Position numbers and translations under genes: made by a program. From positions 434,001 through 498,000 of the forward strand of contig CAWAVW010000001.1 in NCBI GenBank assembly GCA_963785585.1: 64,000 nt of DNA. The letters are read 5' to 3'. Positions within the stretch are counted from its first letter, which is position 1; every line of letters starts with the position of its first letter. Of the stretch, positions 63,660 through 64,000 are shown piece by piece. Under the pieces are notes generated by a model, which was given only the letters and a program-made list of their open reading frames with translations, was not told the origin of the DNA and did no database searches. The stretch is from Palsa-295 sp963785585. Lineage in GTDB: Bacteria > Acidobacteriota > Terriglobia > Acidiferrales > UBA7541.

Positions 63660-63926
63660 CTAACTCTCCTTCGGTGGTTCGGCCTGGAGTCCGGCGATCG
63701 CGCTGCGCGCGACCTTCATTTTCACTTGTTCAGCGACGCGTAGTTGAACTGCATCGGCTTCAAGGCCAACTATCGTGCCATAGATGCCGCCGTTTGTAAT
63801 CACTTTGTCGCCGTTTTTCAGGGCGCCGAGCATCTCGGCGACTTTCTTCTGCCGGCGCTGCGCGGGCAGGATCATGAGGAAATAAAAAATGACCATGATC
63901 AAAATCAAAGGAAGGATGGATCCCAC
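63660..63926 (-). CDS. yajC: Sec translocon accessory protein YajC (N-terminus uncertain)
   Basis: At least 88 residues. A single transmembrane helix (ILPLILIMVIFYFLMILPAQRRQKK) is followed by the small beta-rich domain with LKNGDKVITNGGIYGTIVGLEADAVQLRVAEQVKMKVARSAI, diagnostic of YajC. The GTG at 63926 is the last visible start codon. The frame stays open to the window edge and codes for LALAFQAPGGGIGLVGS, which resembles the usual YajC N-terminus, so the true start may lie just outside. It is the first gene of the yajC-secD-secF-tonB run. Confidence 0.9.
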   Translation of the reverse strand: MGSILPLILIMVIFYFLMILPAQRRQKKVAEMLGALKNGDKVITNGGIYGTIVGLEADAVQLRVAEQVKMKVARSAIAGLQAEPPKES

Positions 63927-64000
63927 CAGACCAATGCCGCCGCCCGGAGCCTGAAACGCGAGGGCGAGCTGGTCGATGTTACAGAATGCGCTGCAGGACG

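Overview
The window comes from a high-GC Gram-negative bacterium, most likely Acidobacteriota (class Terriglobia/Acidobacteriia). Three things point there: very long TonB-dependent receptors with an N-terminal carboxypeptidase-regulatory-like domain (Oar type), a secreted protein with the acidobacterial VWFA-like domain, and a complete 16S rRNA gene with acidobacterial character. The taxonomic call is inferred by reading, not from a database search.

Layout. 1-4.6 kb: the 3' end of a FAD amine oxidase gene, an isoprenylcysteine-methyltransferase-like protein, and a minus-strand operon of an outer-membrane protein, a cytochrome c and a di-haem peroxidase lipoprotein behind a promoter with two Fur-like boxes. 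4.9-11.6 kb (plus): uvrA, a CAAX-type membrane protease, an exported adenosine-deaminase-like protein and mtnA. 11.8-25.2 kb (minus): two Oar-type receptors with similar upstream regions, two secreted proteins of unknown function, an ECF sigma factor with its anti-sigma factor, and a small membrane-anchored protein. 25.5-29.3 kb (plus): a Ser/Thr kinase, a DinB-family protein and a basic Cys-x-x-Cys/HTH-like protein.

29.6-31.65 kb holds a stand-alone 16S rRNA transcription unit: sigma70 promoter, boxA, 25-nt processing stem, 16S, terminator. No 23S, 5S or spacer tRNA follows. The tRNA-Ile(GAU) that often lies in rRNA spacers is a separate gene about 4 kb further on. 31.7-35.2 kb carries three exported proteins: an I42-inhibitor-domain protein, a VWFA protein and a DUF481 barrel.

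35.5-45.4 kb is dominated by ligases and hydrolases: an ATP-grasp enzyme, two esterases, an M29-type aminopeptidase, an ankyrin protein, and a compact trio of a GCS2/YbdK carboxylate-amine ligase, an ATP-grasp ligase and a second, apparently circularly permuted ATP-grasp protein. The trio is the best candidate here for an uncharacterised pathway, probably making a gamma-glutamyl or peptide-like product. 45.6-46.9 kb encodes protocatechuate 3,4-dioxygenase. 46.9-51.6 kb holds a cyclic-nucleotide-domain histidine kinase paired with a response-regulator/thioredoxin-reductase-like fusion, then soluble transhydrogenase. 51.8-57.0 kb contains a small membrane protein, RidA, an M1-like protein that lacks the catalytic motif, RelA/SpoT and a rhodanese. 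57.2-64 kb is a minus-strand run yajC-secD-secF-tonB-exbB-exbD-exbD-TPR lipoprotein, which places protein export and TonB energisation in one block. The TonB system presumably powers receptors such as the two in this window.

No transposase, integrase, phage module or CRISPR array was seen. Many long reading frames opposite real genes are GC-driven shadows and were left out.
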